Shown here: positions 9,929 through 21,500 of the stretch, in pieces
Layout of the letters: each line of letters begins with the position of its first letter
Position numbering within the stretch: the stretch's first letter is position 1
Origin: Manis javanica
Taxonomy: Eukaryota > Chordata > Mammalia > Pholidota > Manidae
Direction: 5' to 3'
DNA: 64,000 bases
Assembly: GCF_040802235.1 (NCBI RefSeq)
Contig: NC_133156.1
Coordinates: 116,342,173 to 116,406,172 of the forward strand
Made by a program: the position numbers and the translations under genes
The notes under the pieces: model-generated
What the model saw: the letters and a program-made list of their open reading frames with translations, nothing else
Told to the model about the DNA's origin: nothing
Databases searched by the model: none

Positions 9929-12555
9929 GGGCCATTGAAGATGCCATGCCCATACCTTGGCTCACAGAGGAGGCCGTATGGGTTCCTCAGTGGCCCCTAT
10001 CCTCTGAAAAATTAGAAGCAGCTCATTGCTTAGTGCAAGAGCAGCTCCAAGTGGGACACCTAGAACCCTCTGTGTCCCCATGGAGCACACCCATATTTGT
10101 AATCAGGAAAAAGTCAGGATCATGGAGGTTGCTTCATGATCTAAGAGCAGTAAATGCTCAAATGAAAATGCTTGGACCCGTACAACGGGGACTGCCACTC
10201 CTCTCCGCCTTACCCAGAGAATGGAAGGTGCTCATAATAGATATTAAGGATTGTTTCTTTTCCATACCCCTAAGCTCCAAGGACAGAGAAAGATTTTCTT
10301 TCACTCTGCCAGCTATTAACCATGAACAACCTGACGCCAGATTTCAGTGGAAGGTCCTCCCTCAAAGAATGGCAAATAGTCCCACCATATGTCAACTGTA
10401 TGTTCAGCGGGCGCTAGACCCAATTCGTAAGACCTATCCCACGCTAAAGATCATCCATTACATGGATGACATCCTTCTTTGCTCCCCACAACCAGCGGAA
10501 ATAGAAGAAGCATATATAGATCTCACTAGATCCCTAGAAAATTGGAGACTGAATATAGCAAGCGAGAAGGTCCAAAAATCTAGTGTTAGCAAATTCCTAG
10601 GAGCAACCATTTACACAGATGTAATTTGCCCCCAAAAGCTTGAGATAAGACATAATCAGTTGTGAAATTTGAATGACTTCCAAAAACTCCTAGGGGATAT
10701 TAACTGGTTGCGCCCATACTTAAAGATACCCACCACTGAGTTGACACCACTGTTTAAAATCCTAGAAGGAGACCCACAACTAACGTCACCGCGCTCCCTC
10801 ACACCTGAGGCATTACAAGCCATTCGCAAAGTAGAACAGGCTTTGATGACAGCACAATTAAATAGAGTGCAATCGAATGAACCCTTTGAGTTGTGTGTGC
10901 TTCCCACCCCGGAGCTGCCAACAGCAGTTTTATGGCAGCACGGCCCACTGATCTGGATCCATCCCCAAGCCTCTCAGGCTAGAACAATAGAGTATTATCC
11001 GGCAGCCGTGGCCAAACTTGCTTTGAGAGGAGTAAAAACCTCCATGACTCATTTCGGAGAGGCTCCAGCTAAAATTATAACCCCTTACAGCGTAGAACAG
11101 ATACAAGTATTATGTGCTATGAATGATGATTGGGCCATACTTGCTTACAGTTTCTCAGGAACCTTTTATAATCATTTCCCTAAACATCCCCTCATCAACT
11201 TCACCAAAAATCATCTCCTAGTATTTCCTCGGGTCACTAGCCTAACCCCGCTGCCTCATGGAAAAACAGTTTACACGGACAGGTCTAAGACAGGCACAGG
11301 TGCCTATGTCCATGATGGCAAAGTTGTGACAAAAGGCTACACGCCTGACACTCCACAAATAGTGGAATGTCGCATAGTCTTAGAGGTCTTACAAATCTTT
11401 CCTGAACCTTTAAATATTGTGTCTGACTCCTGTTATGTAGTTAATGCAGTCCAATCTCTAGAAGTGGCCGGGCTAATCAAAGCGTCCAGCCCAGTAGCCA
11501 CTTTGTTCAAACAGATACAATCAGTACTACTTCATAGGCAATCTCCTTTGTATATAACTCATATCAGAGCACATTCAGGCCTTCCCGGGCCTATGACCCA
11601 AGGCAACCACCTGGCAGACCTCGCAACCAGAAGCATAGCTTTTCCCCTGCTAGACCCTATCACCACAGCTTCAAAATTCCATACACAATTTCATGTCACT
11701 GCCGAAACACTGCGCAAGCGGTTTAGCATAACCAGGGCCGAAGCTAGGAACATTGTCCTTAGCTGCCAACATTGCTGCAGCTTCCTTCCCACACCTCATG
11801 TTGGGATCAACCCCAGAGGTATTAGGCCTTTACAAGTTTGGCAAATGGATGTGACGCATATTTCGTCTTTTGGGAAACTGAAATATGTACATGTATCCGT
11901 GGATACTTGTTCAGGAGTCATCTTTGCCTCCCCATTGTCAGGAGAGAAAGCTTCCCATGTCATCCAGCACTGCCTTGAGGCTTGGAGCACATGGGGGTTA
12001 CCACAGATTCTGAAAACAGACAATGGCCCAGCCTATACCTCTACAAAATTTGCTCAATTTTGTCATCACATGGGGATAAAATATATCACTGGCCTTCCCT
12101 ACAACCCACAGGGTCAAGGGATTGTGGAACGCGCAAACCACATGCTCAAATCCTATTTACTTAAACAAAAAGGGGGAATTGAAGATATACCCCCCACACC
12201 AAAAACTGCCATAGCCCTAGCACTTTTCACTATAAATTTTTTAAATCTGGATGCTCAAGGCCATACAGCAGCGGATCGCCATAATCAGTGGCCAAAAGAC
12301 CCACAAGAACTAGTAAAATGGAAGGACGTGTTATCTAACCAATGGAAGGGCCCGGATCCAATCATAATCAGACCCAGGGGAGCTGTGTGTGTTTTCCCCC
12401 AGGGTGAAGAAAATCCCTTCTGGATCCTGGAGCGCCTAACGAGGAAAGTCCTAAACAAAGGAGATGACTTCGCTGTACCTCCTGACCCTGCTCCTGACAC
12501 TGGAGACCCCGACTCAGGGAGTATTGAGATGGGGAATCCTGTCTGCCTTTCCTAA
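9922..12555 (+). pseudogene. pol: proviral Pol (RT, RNase H, integrase), one stop
   Basis: One frame spans reverse transcriptase, RNase H and integrase. RT shows LLHDLRAVN and the YMDD catalytic box at 10459-10470. The usually invariant LPQG box reads LPQR (Arg codon 10366-10368). An in-frame TGA at 10663-10665 cuts the protein at the end of the RT palm. RNase H follows, with its first Asp at 11278-11280, but TDGS reads TDRS (Arg codon 11281-11283). Integrase keeps the HHCC zinc site (His 11680 and 11692, Cys 11764 and 11773) and a full D,D-35-E triad at 11848, 12019 and 12127. The end overlaps env by 92 bases. With the stop and two altered boxes, this copy is probably inactive. Confidence 0.9.
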
Positions 12556-14239
12556 GCCTATGCCTGTCCGTTTCAATGCAGCCGTTTTTCTGCGCTTTTT
12601 CACTACCAATGCTAGTATGAACTTGCCCTACTTAGTTAAAGACACCCTAGTAGCTCCCCTGGGAGAAAACCGATCCTTCGTAACTAATGGGTCATTATGC
12701 TTCACCACTCAGAATCTAGCTGGCTGTATCTCCCTGAAACGGAGGAAATACGGATGGTTCAGTGACATAATTCTAGAGGCCAGTAGCCTCCCCGTTATGT
12801 CAGCTAAATTTGAAGGGCCTAATAAGGAAGGGAGCCCGCCCTATAAGAACATGACTATCCACCAGATGGTTCTCTGGATCAATGGCACATTTGTACACTC
12901 TCCCAGGAACAATTCCACCAACAGGCCTCGTCAACCCAAATATGCCTCCCATTGTGTGGGCGACTATGAGGGAGAGCTGTGGCCCTGGACTGACTGTCAG
13001 TCAACTGTAGTAATGTGGGCAACTGAGAGGCAGGAGTTTACCATCTCCCCAGATATGGAGGGACGGCCAGCCAATGAGGCTTGGTGGCCAGTAAAGGTGC
13101 TCGAAGGCGAGTTTCGTCAGCAGCTGAGCATGAACCCCTTCCATAAATGGATGCTGTGTGGAGTCAATGGCTCGTGTATCGACCTCTCCCCCTTTTCCGC
13201 CCTCCAGGGTGGGGGAATCGGTGTAAAAAATATCACCTTTTGGTGCGAGAACAACCACACGCGCGCACACTGGAACATGACCATGACCCATAACAACAAG
13301 AACTACACGTGTTCAGCAAAATCAGGTCCAGAGTCACCTAATTCCCTTTTTCCACCTTCTCCAGTATGCGTATACCCCCCATTTCTGTTTATCTTATCCA
13401 ATAGTAGCTTTGACTCCTGCTCCAATGAAACCTGCTTTCTGTCTCAGTGTTGGGATGCGCGTAACTTTACCAATGCTTTGGTAGTCCGCATCCCCCGTTG
13501 GGTCCCTGTTCCCGTAGACGCCCCTAACACCATGACTCTGTTTCGAGAAAGGCGCGATTTCGGCGTTACAGCCGCCATAGTGCTCCTGATCTCCGCGACC
13601 GCGGTCGCAGCCACCGCCGCTGGTATAGCTTTAGACACCTCCATCAAATCGGCTACAGAGCTCAATAACCTTGCAGCCTCAGTAGCTTCTGCCCTGGACC
13701 AACAGTCCACACTTGATGGCAAACTGAAAGGAGGAATAATGATCCTCAATCAGCGCATAGACCTTGTAGAGGAACAAATGGAGGTGCTTTGGCAGATGGC
13801 CCAATTGGGATGTGAGCGGAAATATCGTGCTCTCTGCATCACTAGCATTCAATATGAAAATTTTACACGGGCAGCTAATCTGTCACGAGACCTGTCCCAG
13901 TATCTTTCAGGAAACTGGTCCCAAGACTTCGATGGGACACTAGAAGAGCTGCGGCGAGAAATAATCCACATCAACTCCACCCGTCTAGATATCTCCGTAG
14001 CAGAAGGACTCTCTTCCTGGTTCCTCAGAGCTCTCTCCCACATCAAGGAGTGGGCGGGCATGGCTGGGATGGGCGTGTTCATGCTTGGAGGTCTCATGCT
14101 CCTACTCTGGTTGTTATGCAGACTCCGCAACCAACATAAGCAGGACAAGGTGATCCTTGCTCAAGCCCTAATGGCGCTAGACGTTGGCACCTCTCCCCAA
14201 GTGTGGCTCAACATGCTTAAGAAGGAAGCTCGGCTTTAG
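12464..14239 (+). CDS. env: proviral Env glycoprotein, open
   Basis: This 591-residue open frame encodes the surface (SU) and transmembrane (TM) envelope subunits. A hydrophobic signal segment covers about residues 3-20. SU carries many N-x-S/T sites. A furin-type RERR lies at 361-364, followed by a hydrophobic Ala/Val-rich fusion-peptide-like stretch. TM has a C-x7-C at 450-458, as in betaretroviral Env, and lacks the gammaretroviral CX6CC. The membrane anchor is about 530-554 with a tail of about 37 residues. The start codon lies inside pol, so expression would need a spliced message. The frame is uninterrupted. In rodents, IAP relatives that keep env are called IAPE. Receptor and activity cannot be inferred here. 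Confidence 0.9.
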   Translation: MTSLYLLTLLLTLETPTQGVLRWGILSAFPKPMPVRFNAAVFLRFFTTNASMNLPYLVKDTLVAPLGENRSFVTNGSLCFTTQNLAGCISLKRRKYGWFSDIILEASSLPVMSAKFEGPNKEGSPPYKNMTIHQMVLWINGTFVHSPRNNSTNRPRQPKYASHCVGDYEGELWPWTDCQSTVVMWATERQEFTISPDMEGRPANEAWWPVKVLEGEFRQQLSMNPFHKWMLCGVNGSCIDLSPFSALQGGGIGVKNITFWCENNHTRAHWNMTMTHNNKNYTCSAKSGPESPNSLFPPSPVCVYPPFLFILSNSSFDSCSNETCFLSQCWDARNFTNALVVRIPRWVPVPVDAPNTMTLFRERRDFGVTAAIVLLISATAVAATAAGIALDTSIKSATELNNLAASVASALDQQSTLDGKLKGGIMILNQRIDLVEEQMEVLWQMAQLGCERKYRALCITSIQYENFTRAANLSRDLSQYLSGNWSQDFDGTLEELRREIIHINSTRLDISVAEGLSSWFLRALSHIKEWAGMAGMGVFMLGGLMLLLWLLCRLRNQHKQDKVILAQALMALDVGTSPQVWLNMLKKEARL

Positions 14240-14571
14240 CTTGAGGTAGCTCTTGCACCCTGAGCCCATGTGGCACTGCACCAGGCCCGAGTACCTCATT
14301 GCTTAATCACAGCTTTCTCTAAGAAGCTCATGGTGCAAGAGGGTTGAGAAAAAAGGTCCAAACCCTTTGTACCAAGCGGTCCCAACGCCAGCCAGAGGAT
14401 GCGAGGCAAAGCACTGCAAGAGGTCTTGGACCCCTCTGAGAGGCATGCCTGACTGCATAGGGGTAGATGCCCAGAACCCCTCTCCAAAAAGGGGGCATCA
14501 GGAAGTATGATGGAGGTCAGGCCTCTGTCTCCGCCTCTGCTGGCAAGTTCCGCCTTGAGCTTCTGTTAGAC
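14240..14571 (+). other. provirus region between env and polypurine tract
   Basis: About 330 bases without a recognisable reading frame. They may hold RNA export or packaging elements, but no such motif could be identified by eye. Confidence 0.4.
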
Positions 14572-14585
14572 AAAAAAGGGGGAGA
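14572..14585 (+). other. polypurine tract
   Basis: The purine run aaaaaagggggaga lies immediately before the 3' LTR. This is the standard plus-strand primer position. Confidence 0.9.
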
Positions 14586-14919
14586 TGTTGGCAGCCGCGC
14601 TCAGAAAATAGCGCCCAATGCAGGGCAGCCGGAAGGCCCCGAACTTCCTAATGACAAATCATCCCACACCACTAAACTACATGCTAATTGCGCCTTGGCA
14701 TAAGGACCAATGAGACCCACCAAATTGTTATGCTAATAAGGCATATGGAGCCGCACCAACCAGGTCAGAGCATGAGAACTATATAAGCAAGCCTCTCCTT
14801 CCCCTCTAGGTCCTGCCCAACTCATTTGTTTCACAAAGAGCTGAAGAATAAAGCTTTCTGCAGAAGAATCCTGCTGTTGTTGCGTGCTGTTCTTGCCGGC
14901 GAGGACGGGGCGCGCGATA
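14586..14919 (+). repeat. 3' LTR of the provirus
   Basis: It is 334 bases, matching the 5' LTR at all but two positions (14897 C versus T, and 14918 T versus C). The second change alters the terminal CA to TA. TATA is at 14780-14787 and AATAAA at 14847-14852. The target duplication catctc follows at 14920-14925. Confidence 0.95.
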
Positions 14920-14925
14920 CATCTC

Positions 14926-17189
14926 CCTAAGCTGGTCTGTGTGTCTGGTCCAGTAAAGGCATCATTGTCGGGGGCCCCACGGTATTGTGACGAGCTTGTG
15001 AGGACAGAAGCCATATGTAGTGTGTTCCCAGCTGCCTCTGTGGTGCCTTGCCAACAGTCTGGTACATACAAGGTGCTCAGTGAATATTTGAGCATAAAAG
15101 TTGCTAATAAATGACACAATCTTTCTCTACCTAGTGTTTGCGAAGCAGGGGTTCTCTGCTTTGGAATGAATTCTTATTCAGGTAGAGGAGACAGAGAGGT
15201 CTTGAGAAGGAAAGAATCCATTTGCGAATAAAGATAAATTAATTTGCCATCAACTGACTGGAAAAATAAAGGAAATGTGACTGTATTTACATCCCAAGTC
15301 AGTGGAGCGAGTCTTAACTGGCTGTGTAAGATATTTCAGATACCTGAATCATGTAGATCACAGATAACAATTACAAGATTCTGATTCCCTGAAAAGATGT
15401 GCCTGAACAAGACTTACTTCAACTGGGTTTGCTCCTTATCATATCACATCAGTTTTCTAAGTTAGAAATGGCTCTTCACTTCAAAACAGGCTAAAGTTAC
15501 TTTCCAGGGGTAAAAGTTGAAACAGCATTTTTAGTTCCCCAAACCAAATCTCAAAATCAGGCCAATTTTCCCATATTTCAGGCTGAGAAATCAAAGGTAA
15601 TGAAGATACAGCAGATATTAAATGCTACCTGAAACTAATATACTCACAATGACTGCAATGTAAATAATTCCAATAAAATATTAGTTTTAATAGTCTTGCA
15701 TGAGTTTTTATGAAGTTAACAACTGCTATTTAAAAAACATGCACACAGTTAAGAAACTGTATGAGAATCTGTTTTTTATAAACTAAACATTTCCCGAAAT
15801 ACTAGGAAATACTTAAAAACTATGTCAGTGTTCAGTTTATGTTCATAAGTAGAATTGAATTTTAAATGAAGTAGGAGTTTCTTATTTAAGGAAATTTCTC
15901 CAGAAAAAATCATTCGATAAAACTAAAGTTGATATTTGATATTTTGTTTGTGCAGCATTAGGTAGTAGAAAAAGCACTGGATTGTTTGGTCAGACAGGCC
16001 TTGAGAAATGCTTGTTTGGAACATTGGTGTATTTATCTGTAAATGGAAATTTAAAAACTGGCTCAAAAGATTGTGACAAGGAGGTGTGACAACAGAAGAG
16101 TAATCTATCTCGAGAAGAATCTTGAGGAGCTGTGGGAAAAATCTGACTGACTGTTGCTGGCTGAGAAGTTGGAGGAAAGACGCTCAAGTCCCCGAACGTA
16201 TTCACAGCCTCTAGAAGGTGGAGACCGCTTCTCCCCCAGGAAGTCCCCTGGAACCAGACAGAATGCAGCCCTGAAGACACCTTGATTTTTGCCCCATCAG
16301 ACCCATTCCACATGACCTCCAGAACTTCACGGTAACAAATTTGTGCTATTATTAAAGAAAATTAAAAAAAAAAAGATTACAATGAGGATTTAATGATTTA
16401 ATGTAAAGCACAGGGTTTGATACATAAGAGGTGCTCAATAACTATACTGTTTGGGGGGAAAACTACATCCTGGTTTGTTTCAAGTGAGAAAAGGCTTTGA
16501 GATGAAGGTCTTCTCTCCAGCCCAACTGTCACCCTAGGCTTCTTAGCACTCGACCCCCACTAGGCAACACCACCCGGCCACAGCCCCGCTGGGAGAGCTC
16601 CGGAAGGACCTGCACTGGACTTCGGGAAGCATAGCTGGCAGGGAGAGCAGTGTCCTCACATGGCCTGAGTGGTGACACTGGGGACCTCTCCTGACAGTCT
16701 GCGCCCCACAGAGCAGCAGCTTTGTGTGGGTCATTTAGCTCAGGCAGCAACAGGGCAGCAGAAACAATGCCTGAGCAAACGCACACAAATTGCCTGTCCC
16801 AGAACACAGGTGGGGTAATACCTTGGGCCCTGGGGTCACACCGAAGAAAAGTAAAATCTGACCAGTAGATTCCTGGGTTACAGGATATCTTAACTGAGCA
16901 TCAAAATAATGTGTCCCTATCTTTCAGTCACATGTGTTGTTTGTTTCACACCATGAAAATAACTTGTTTCATTGATTAGAATTGCGCTGGAAAGAAGTTT
17001 AAGAAGATGTCGTGGTCTGCCCTTTCTTTATCAGGAACCTCCGAGATCGGGGTGGGAAGGAAGGGAGAGAGGGAGAGAGAAAAAAAGAGCAAAGGATAAA
17101 CTATAGCTGCAGCTATGTTTTTGGTTTTATATATTTTTTTCCCTCTGCTTCCATTTTCCAACAATATACTTGCCCAATGCCATTGCTGA
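14926..17189. other. intergenic right flank of the provirus
   Basis: No gene is recognised. 15030-15112 resembles an L2 3' end (acatacaaggtgctcagtg, then a TAAA-rich tail). 16375-16445 resembles MIR/L2 (gtgctcaataa). A moderately GC-rich patch lies at 16540-16760 with no supported exon. Confidence 0.4.
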
Positions 17190-17700
17190 AGATCAATGAC
17201 AATAACTCTTACAGGCTTTCCTGTCGTCCATGTCAGGAATGGCATCAAAGAAGTGTTTCCCCAGCTGAACTTGGAGTCTGCGATGGATCATCTGTGGTAT
17301 ATTGAACCGGTATATTGACAACTCCTTGTCCTTCCCTGTGGCCACGCCCTTGCCATGTGACTTGGAAGCTCCTCCCACAAAAGCAGTGTTTATTTCCCTT
17401 TATTGGGGCACATTAGCAAATGTGATGCATATAGGAGCTTGAAAGGCACCTGCGTGGTGGGCTGGCCCTCTTGCACTCTGTCACTGGGGAAGCATCCTTC
17501 CACCCCGGGTAGCTGCTTCCTCTATTCTGGGTCACAGAGTGAAAAACACAGAAGTAGTCTGAGCTGGCCAACTCGAACAGAACTGTTCTGCTGACCCCAG
17601 CCTGAATCAGCTGCCCCCTGGCTGCCCCACAGACATATGAGCGAATAAATGATCACTGTTTTCAATCACTGAGTTTTGGGGTGGCTGACTAATACACCAT
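17190..17700 (+). repeat. ancient LTR-like repeat
   Basis: The 3' part has gcgaataaatgatcactgtt, then ttcaatcactgagttttggg, followed by a ctgactaatacac ending. This is the terminal block order seen in MaLR/ERVL-type LTRs. The family is not resolved. Confidence 0.45.
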
Positions 17701-18199
17701 ATTTCTGTGGAAGGAAGCAGAGAAGAAAGAATGCTGTTTTCGCAGTGATTCATCTGTCACAGGAGAAATACCACTCCCTCAAGGAATGAAAAAGAAGACA
17801 AGAGGTGGTGGAGAAGAAATGAGGCTATGAGAATAAGATAAATCTGAGACTAAGAGAAATCTGAGACTAAGAGAAAATAAAATCAGCTGTGTAACACCCC
17901 TTCAGGGTGGGCTGAGACAAGTGACTTCCTTCCAAAGAGTACAGTAAGGGGGGATGAGTAACTTCACAGTGGAGGAACCAGTTAACACGGCCTCAGCCTG
18001 GTGATCAAGGTCAGCATCACGCTGACAGTATGTCACTTTGACATGATGTGATGAGAATGGCACTGTAGCCTCTCCGGTCTTCTTCCAAAAAACCCATAAC
18101 CCTGTCTAACCATGAGACAAACCCCATTGAGGAGCATTCTACAAAATAGTTGACCAGTATTTCTCTGTCAAGGTCATCAAACACAGGGAAAGGCCATCA

Positions 18200-18545
18200 A
18201 ACACAGGGAAAGCTTGAGGGGTGGGGGAATTGGAGGAACGTGGTCAAAAGATACAAACTTCCAGTCATAAAATAAAGGAGGACTGGGGTTGTCACGTACA
18301 ACACGGGGGCTATACTTAGCACTGCTGTATGGGATGCTGGGAAGTTGCTAAAGGAGTAGACCTTAAAAGTTCTTATCACAAGGAAAAATACATTTTTCTT
18401 CTTTTTGTATCTATAGGAAATAATGTAAACTGTGAAAATCATTTCACTACATATATATGTGTAAGTCAGGTCATTCTGCTGTACACCTTAAACTTGCAGG
18501 GCTGTATGTCAATTATATTTCAGTAAAACTGAAAGAAAACAAAAT
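18200..18545 (+). mobile_element. L1 3' UTR fragment
   Basis: It shares the order seen at 5900-6230: gtggtcaaaagatacaaact, ccagtcataaaataa, gaagttgctaaagga, agaccttaaaagttcttatc, tgtatgtcaattatatttc. It is a truncated old L1 end. Confidence 0.65.
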
Positions 18546-21500
18546 AGTTAAAGGCAAAAGATCAAAAACAAAACAGGAAAAGTCTGAAAAACTGTCACAG
18601 CCTGAGGCAACATACGAACTTAATGTAATGTGGCATCCTCAGTGGGGTCCTGAACAGAAAAACGTAGAGTCTGAGGAAATCTAGCTAGATCCTGATAATG
18701 TACCAATACTGATTCATTAGCTGTGACAAATGGAGCATATGCAGGACATGCACAATAGGGGGATCTGGGTGCAGAGTACAGGGGAGCTCTTTATACAATA
18801 CTTGTAACTTTTCTGTAAACCTAAGACTAATCTAAAGTACAATTTTACTTTTAGCAAGTATAAAAGTAGATTTTCTTAACCAAATCTTCACTTCCACCCA
18901 AAGACTTTTTTGCTTTAATTGCACTCATTGATCTCTTCCTTCTCTTTGCTCAGGGCCCAGAAATTCCAGTTCAGCCACGTCTCTTTGAAGTAGTGGGTCT
19001 GACCTCTTCGTGCCTTTCATTTGCTTCCATGTTGCCTGCTGTCATCCTAGTGCATCTGAGCACATTTCTTGCTGCCTGAGTGGTGAGTGGGTTGGTGGTA
19101 TGCTGCCCCAGGCAGGGCAAGACGGGGCAAGTCAGGGCACCAACCTAACATTACTTCAGCAACTCAGACGTTGTCACCCTAAAGAGCATGTTTTTCTCCT
19201 TGGAGCAAAGATTATTTCGTTGAAGAACTGAAGACAAGACAAGTCAGCAATCGCATGTTTGGCATTAACATTTTTGTAAGTGTTGTAGAAAGAACTCAGA
19301 AATCATCTGGTGAAGCCTCTCATTTTAAAGATGAAGAGAATGGGGTCCAGAAAAGACAAGATTAATGAGTGTAAGCTTAAAGCCAGGTTTCCTGGTTCAG
19401 AGGTCATATGTGCAGTTCCATACATAACATTTTCAGAGGAATGATGACCCAAATCAACTACATTCATATCAGAAAATAGTTATTAAGGATCTCCTTTGGG
19501 CAAAGCATTGCTAGATGCCAGAGGCAATGGAAACATGAGCCGAAACAGTGTCTGTCCCCAAGGAGTTTCCAGTTTAGGGATGGGTAGGAAATAACAGCAA
19601 CATGCAGAAGAGCTATAAGGTAAGCAAGAGTACTAGATGTGCATGAAAGGTATAAGGCTGTGAAAGGGAGGCTGGCATCCAGTTAAAGATATCAAGAAAG
19701 GATTTATGGAGGGGGTATCATTTGTGGTGGACATTGAAGGTTGGGTAATATTTAAGGGGCTGGAGATGGGAGGGAGCAAGACATTCTAGACAGAAAAAGA
19801 GCATAAGCCAAGACAGAAGTGTTGGGAAGTATTGACGCATTTGAGGAAGAGCAAATCCCCTGGTTTGGTGAGAATATTCTTCAATAGGCCAGAATAACAT
19901 TATGGATGGCTTTAAATGACTGTGGCTTTTATATTTAGTTCTGTAAGCGATGAGGGATGCCCAGTCTATGCCACTGATAGTGAAGAGGTGGGACTTCATC
20001 TGGGCTGGTGCTTTTCACTGCCAAATTGATAAGGTCAGAGCCACACTTCACCCGCTATGTAAAGACAGAGAGTAAGACGGAGTGGAGGAAGCTGTGTCCC
20101 TTGAATGAGGTGGGAGTAGACTGGGCAACCCACAGTGATCTAGGAGGATATGGGGCTTGAATGGGAACAATACCAGCATAGCCATTAACTGTGTGCGCCA
20201 GGAGGAGTGGGACGTACATCAGAATGAGGCCAGAACAGCAAAACTTGTGGCCAGTGTAAGAACCAGAGAGGCCAAGAGATGTCCTGAGCAGTGAATTATT
20301 GAAAAAGATGAGAGTGATGCCAGGAAGTTCAAACTCAAATAAGATGCTTATTGTCTGGAATATTCTCATGCTGATCATCAAGATGGTCCATAAGGCAATC
20401 AGATTGGTATAATAGATGCAAAATTCTAAAGTGAGTGCTAGATTTTCAAAGGAAATACTCAAGCACATTCCATAATTCTAAAAATACTCAATCCACAATA
20501 AGGGTGTGATGGCCAGCTCTATGTCGGTTTAGCTAGGCTCTAGTCCCCAGGTTACTTAAACACTACTCTAGGCACTGCTGAGAAGATATTTTGTAGATAT
20601 AATTAAAATCCAAAGCTGGTTGGCTTTAAGGGAAATCATCTATATAATATGGGTGGAATTGATTCAGTTGATTACAGCTGAAACACTTCAAGTGCAGAGC
20701 TGCGATTTCCTTAAAGAAAAATACATACCCTGTGTGGAGGGCAGCTTTGGCTCCTGTCAGAGCTGCCATACTGCTCTTCCTGACAGCCTGTCCTATGGAT
20801 TTGCCTCCACAATGAGGCGATTCAATTCCTTGCAGTAAATCTCTTAATATAGACCTCCTGCGGGTTGTGTTTCTCTGGCAGACCCTGACTGATGCAGAGG
20901 ATATCAATGAGTTTGAAGGAGGAATGCCTAAGAGACAATCTAGTGAGGAGAGAGTCTGTGCACGGGGGTGGGCTTTGAGTTTTTCCTCTCAAATCAATTG
21001 GGACTTCAGTGGGGCCACTGAAGTTGGACATGTGTCTCTGAAATTGGGGGCAGCGTGGACGGATGACAACAGCAGAGGACGAGGGTTGGTGTCTAGCTCC
21101 TTTGATAGGGGATCCACAAAAACCAGGCAGAGACATCCACGTACAAATGTGAAGCGAACATGCACTGACATTTCCTTTCTAGTGACAACTGACTGAAATG
21201 AGCATACATGATTTTCTAAAAAGCCATAAATACATGAAGATGGAAGTCTAGGAAAAGAGACAACAGGAACAAATTTTGCTGGGAAGGAAATAAAGGAGTG
21301 GTGACTCAACCCAGCAGAACCTATTTGTGTCATCTGAATATATATAACCAGCTATCTGAAGAGAAGAAAACTTCTCGGTGTTCCCTACAGGGGACAGTTT
21401 TGAACGCAAATATTTACCTCCCATTTCTCTGATGTCTTTGAACAAGCGAACACACATTCGCTACCTCAGTATTGGGTTATCCTGAGTTTTTGAGAGCAGT

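Larger units (their letters stand above)
6898..14919 (+). mobile_element. young IAP/IAPE-like betaretroviral provirus
   Basis: A full-length provirus of about 8.0 kb: LTR, tRNA-Phe primer site, gag, pro, pol, env, polypurine tract, LTR. It is flanked by an exact 6-bp duplication, catctc at 6892-6897 and 14920-14925, as expected for class II (ERV-K/betaretroviral) integrases. The two 334-bp LTRs differ only at 7209/14897 and 7230/14918. Gag has a PPPY motif and two zinc knuckles; Pro carries dUTPase and G-patch regions; Env has a betaretroviral C-x7-C in its transmembrane subunit. The LTR start (TGTTGGCAGCCGCGC), the AATAAAGCTTT polyadenylation block and the Phe primer site resemble murine IAP elements, from memory. 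gag and env are open. pro has a frameshift and a stop, and pol has one stop, so this copy should not replicate alone. Confidence 0.93.

Noticed and set aside
14467-14703. A possible accessory gene between env and the 3' LTR
   Set aside because: The frame runs into the LTR, has no recognised motif and is not supported by splice signals.
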